A DNA stretch of 64,000 nt, from NCBI GenBank assembly GCA_024516035.1, contig CM044956.1, forward strand, positions 23,932,883 through 23,996,882, written 5' to 3'. A program made the translations under genes and the position numbers. Positions 63,213 to 64,000 of this stretch are shown in pieces. Each line of letters begins with the position of its first letter. Positions within the stretch are counted from its first letter, which is position 1. The notes beneath the pieces are model-generated. The model ran no database searches. It was not told where the DNA came from and saw only the letters and a program-made list of their open reading frames with translations. The stretch is from Bactericera cockerelli (Eukaryota; Arthropoda; Insecta; Hemiptera; Triozidae).

Positions 63213-64000
63213 GCACAATGTTCCCGCATATAAAACAAGTTACATCCTCCATAGTGTGCCAGCTGTCTTGAAATCACAACATGTTCAGTGAAGATCTTAG
63301 TAAAATTCAGTGCAAGTTTCTCAAAATTTAAAATTACCTATTCGACTGAATTCAATAGATTACGTTCAGTTTTGCTTGAAAAGTTGTAAGAATATGAGAA
63401 TTTTAGAGTTCAGATGAAGTTTCTTGCGTTGCACTGCCTTAGCGGAAATTTGGCGCTAGGGACGAAAAATCATATCTCAGCACTGGAGTGAGCAAATTTC
63501 AAATTTCAAACAGTATTTTACTTAAAATTACATTTTCTACAAGTTCGATTCTATTAAATTTTTCAATTGGTGCAGTCCTTTTTGACTTACAGGCGTTAAA
63601 AGTTGAGAATTTTCAAAATTTGAGCTATGTTTGAAAAAACCACCCATCTTTGAGGAGCGATTGTGGCTGAACGGCTTAACCTTTTTTGATGATTCAAACG
63701 TCATTAGACGCATAATTTTATGTTCCTTAGATAAGAACTGAGTAAAATTTTCTGTAGAATAAATACATTTTGAGTTATAAGCGCAATTTTAAAAAAAGTG
63801 CAAAAAATTTGCACTATTTACGCCCTAAACTCGGAAGCACAACCTAAAATCCGTCGCAAACTCATATACCCATTATTCAGGACCCCTTTAAGGGTTTAAA
63901 ACGATTTCCAGCTATTGAGCAATTTTTTGACGCTAGACCCCATTTTAGCACTAATTTGCCTGGGCTATGAACAAGAGTCACATCTATACCTATAAAAGAA

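Larger units (their letters stand above)
60643..63969. mobile_element. 3.3 kb element with long inverted arms and a zinc-finger-like ORF
   Basis: The outer ends ATAGCCCAGGCAAATTAGTG C and the reverse complement lie at 60643 and about 63969. The arms (60643-61680 and about 62590-63969) are close mirror images, including GTCAAAAAATTGCTCAATAG and CTTAAAGGGGTCCTGAATAA. The left arm lacks a nine-base CCCCATTTT present at the right end. The open frame 61347-61919 starts in the left arm and is mirrored by 62549-62836 in the right. An S1 SINE (62887-63212) interrupts the right arm. It lies in the intron upstream of exon 60449-60570. Confidence 0.87.

Overview
This is eukaryotic, almost certainly insect, nuclear DNA: GT-AG introns of 0.7 to 20 kb, AATAAA signals, tRNA- and 5S-rRNA-derived SINEs, mariner-like elements with TA target sites, RTE-like and restriction-endonuclease-type LINEs. 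The dense nested repeats and long introns would fit a hemipteran, but the species cannot be fixed from the sequence alone.

Two host genes are visible, tail to tail. On the + strand, positions 1-2125 hold the last two exons of an unidentified membrane or GPI-anchored protein, with a poly(A) signal at 2294. On the - strand, seven exons (60449-60570, 49006-49156, 29203-29300, 22269-22449, 20205-20332, 19236-19496, 13683-13810) encode the C-terminal two thirds of an immunoglobulin-superfamily adhesion protein of the Klingon/lachesin-like type: Ig domain 2, Ig domain 3, one fibronectin III domain and a GPI-signal tail. The start and first Ig domain lie beyond 64000. All splice phases agree, provided a one-base deletion is assumed at about 19270-19283 in the Fn3 exon.

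The most striking feature is that three of the six visible 5' splice sites of this gene have each been amplified into a tandem array lying directly downstream of the authentic donor: about 165 copies of a 29-30 bp unit (14184-19047), about 46 copies of a 31 bp unit (47568-49012), and six apparently identical 70 bp units (28831-29256). Every unit carries the end of the exon plus the start of the intron, so the introns hold roughly 200 sense-strand consensus U1 sites. In each case use of a downstream donor meets an in-frame stop within two units. A 5'-truncated LINE tail (19048-19235) has landed in the largest array, exactly at the authentic donor, and changed it from GTAAGG to GTATTA.

The rest is intron filled with mobile DNA. 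(i) Several TIR elements have CAGGGT or CAGGGTG ends; most of the G-ended ones are flanked by TA, and some carry decayed mariner-like transposase C-termini. (ii) Two large inverted-repeat elements (7340-10931 and 60643-63969) carry what look like the C- and N-terminal parts of one arthropod transposon-protein family. (iii) SINEs with tRNA or 5S heads share one core; one copy has the same 3' tail as an RTE-like LINE in this window. (iv) Two related families of hairpin-ended elements (called A and B here) are nested up to four levels deep at 33190-36436. (v) A frameshifted RLE-type non-LTR retrotransposon lies at 55100-57956. Exons occupy under 2% of the window.
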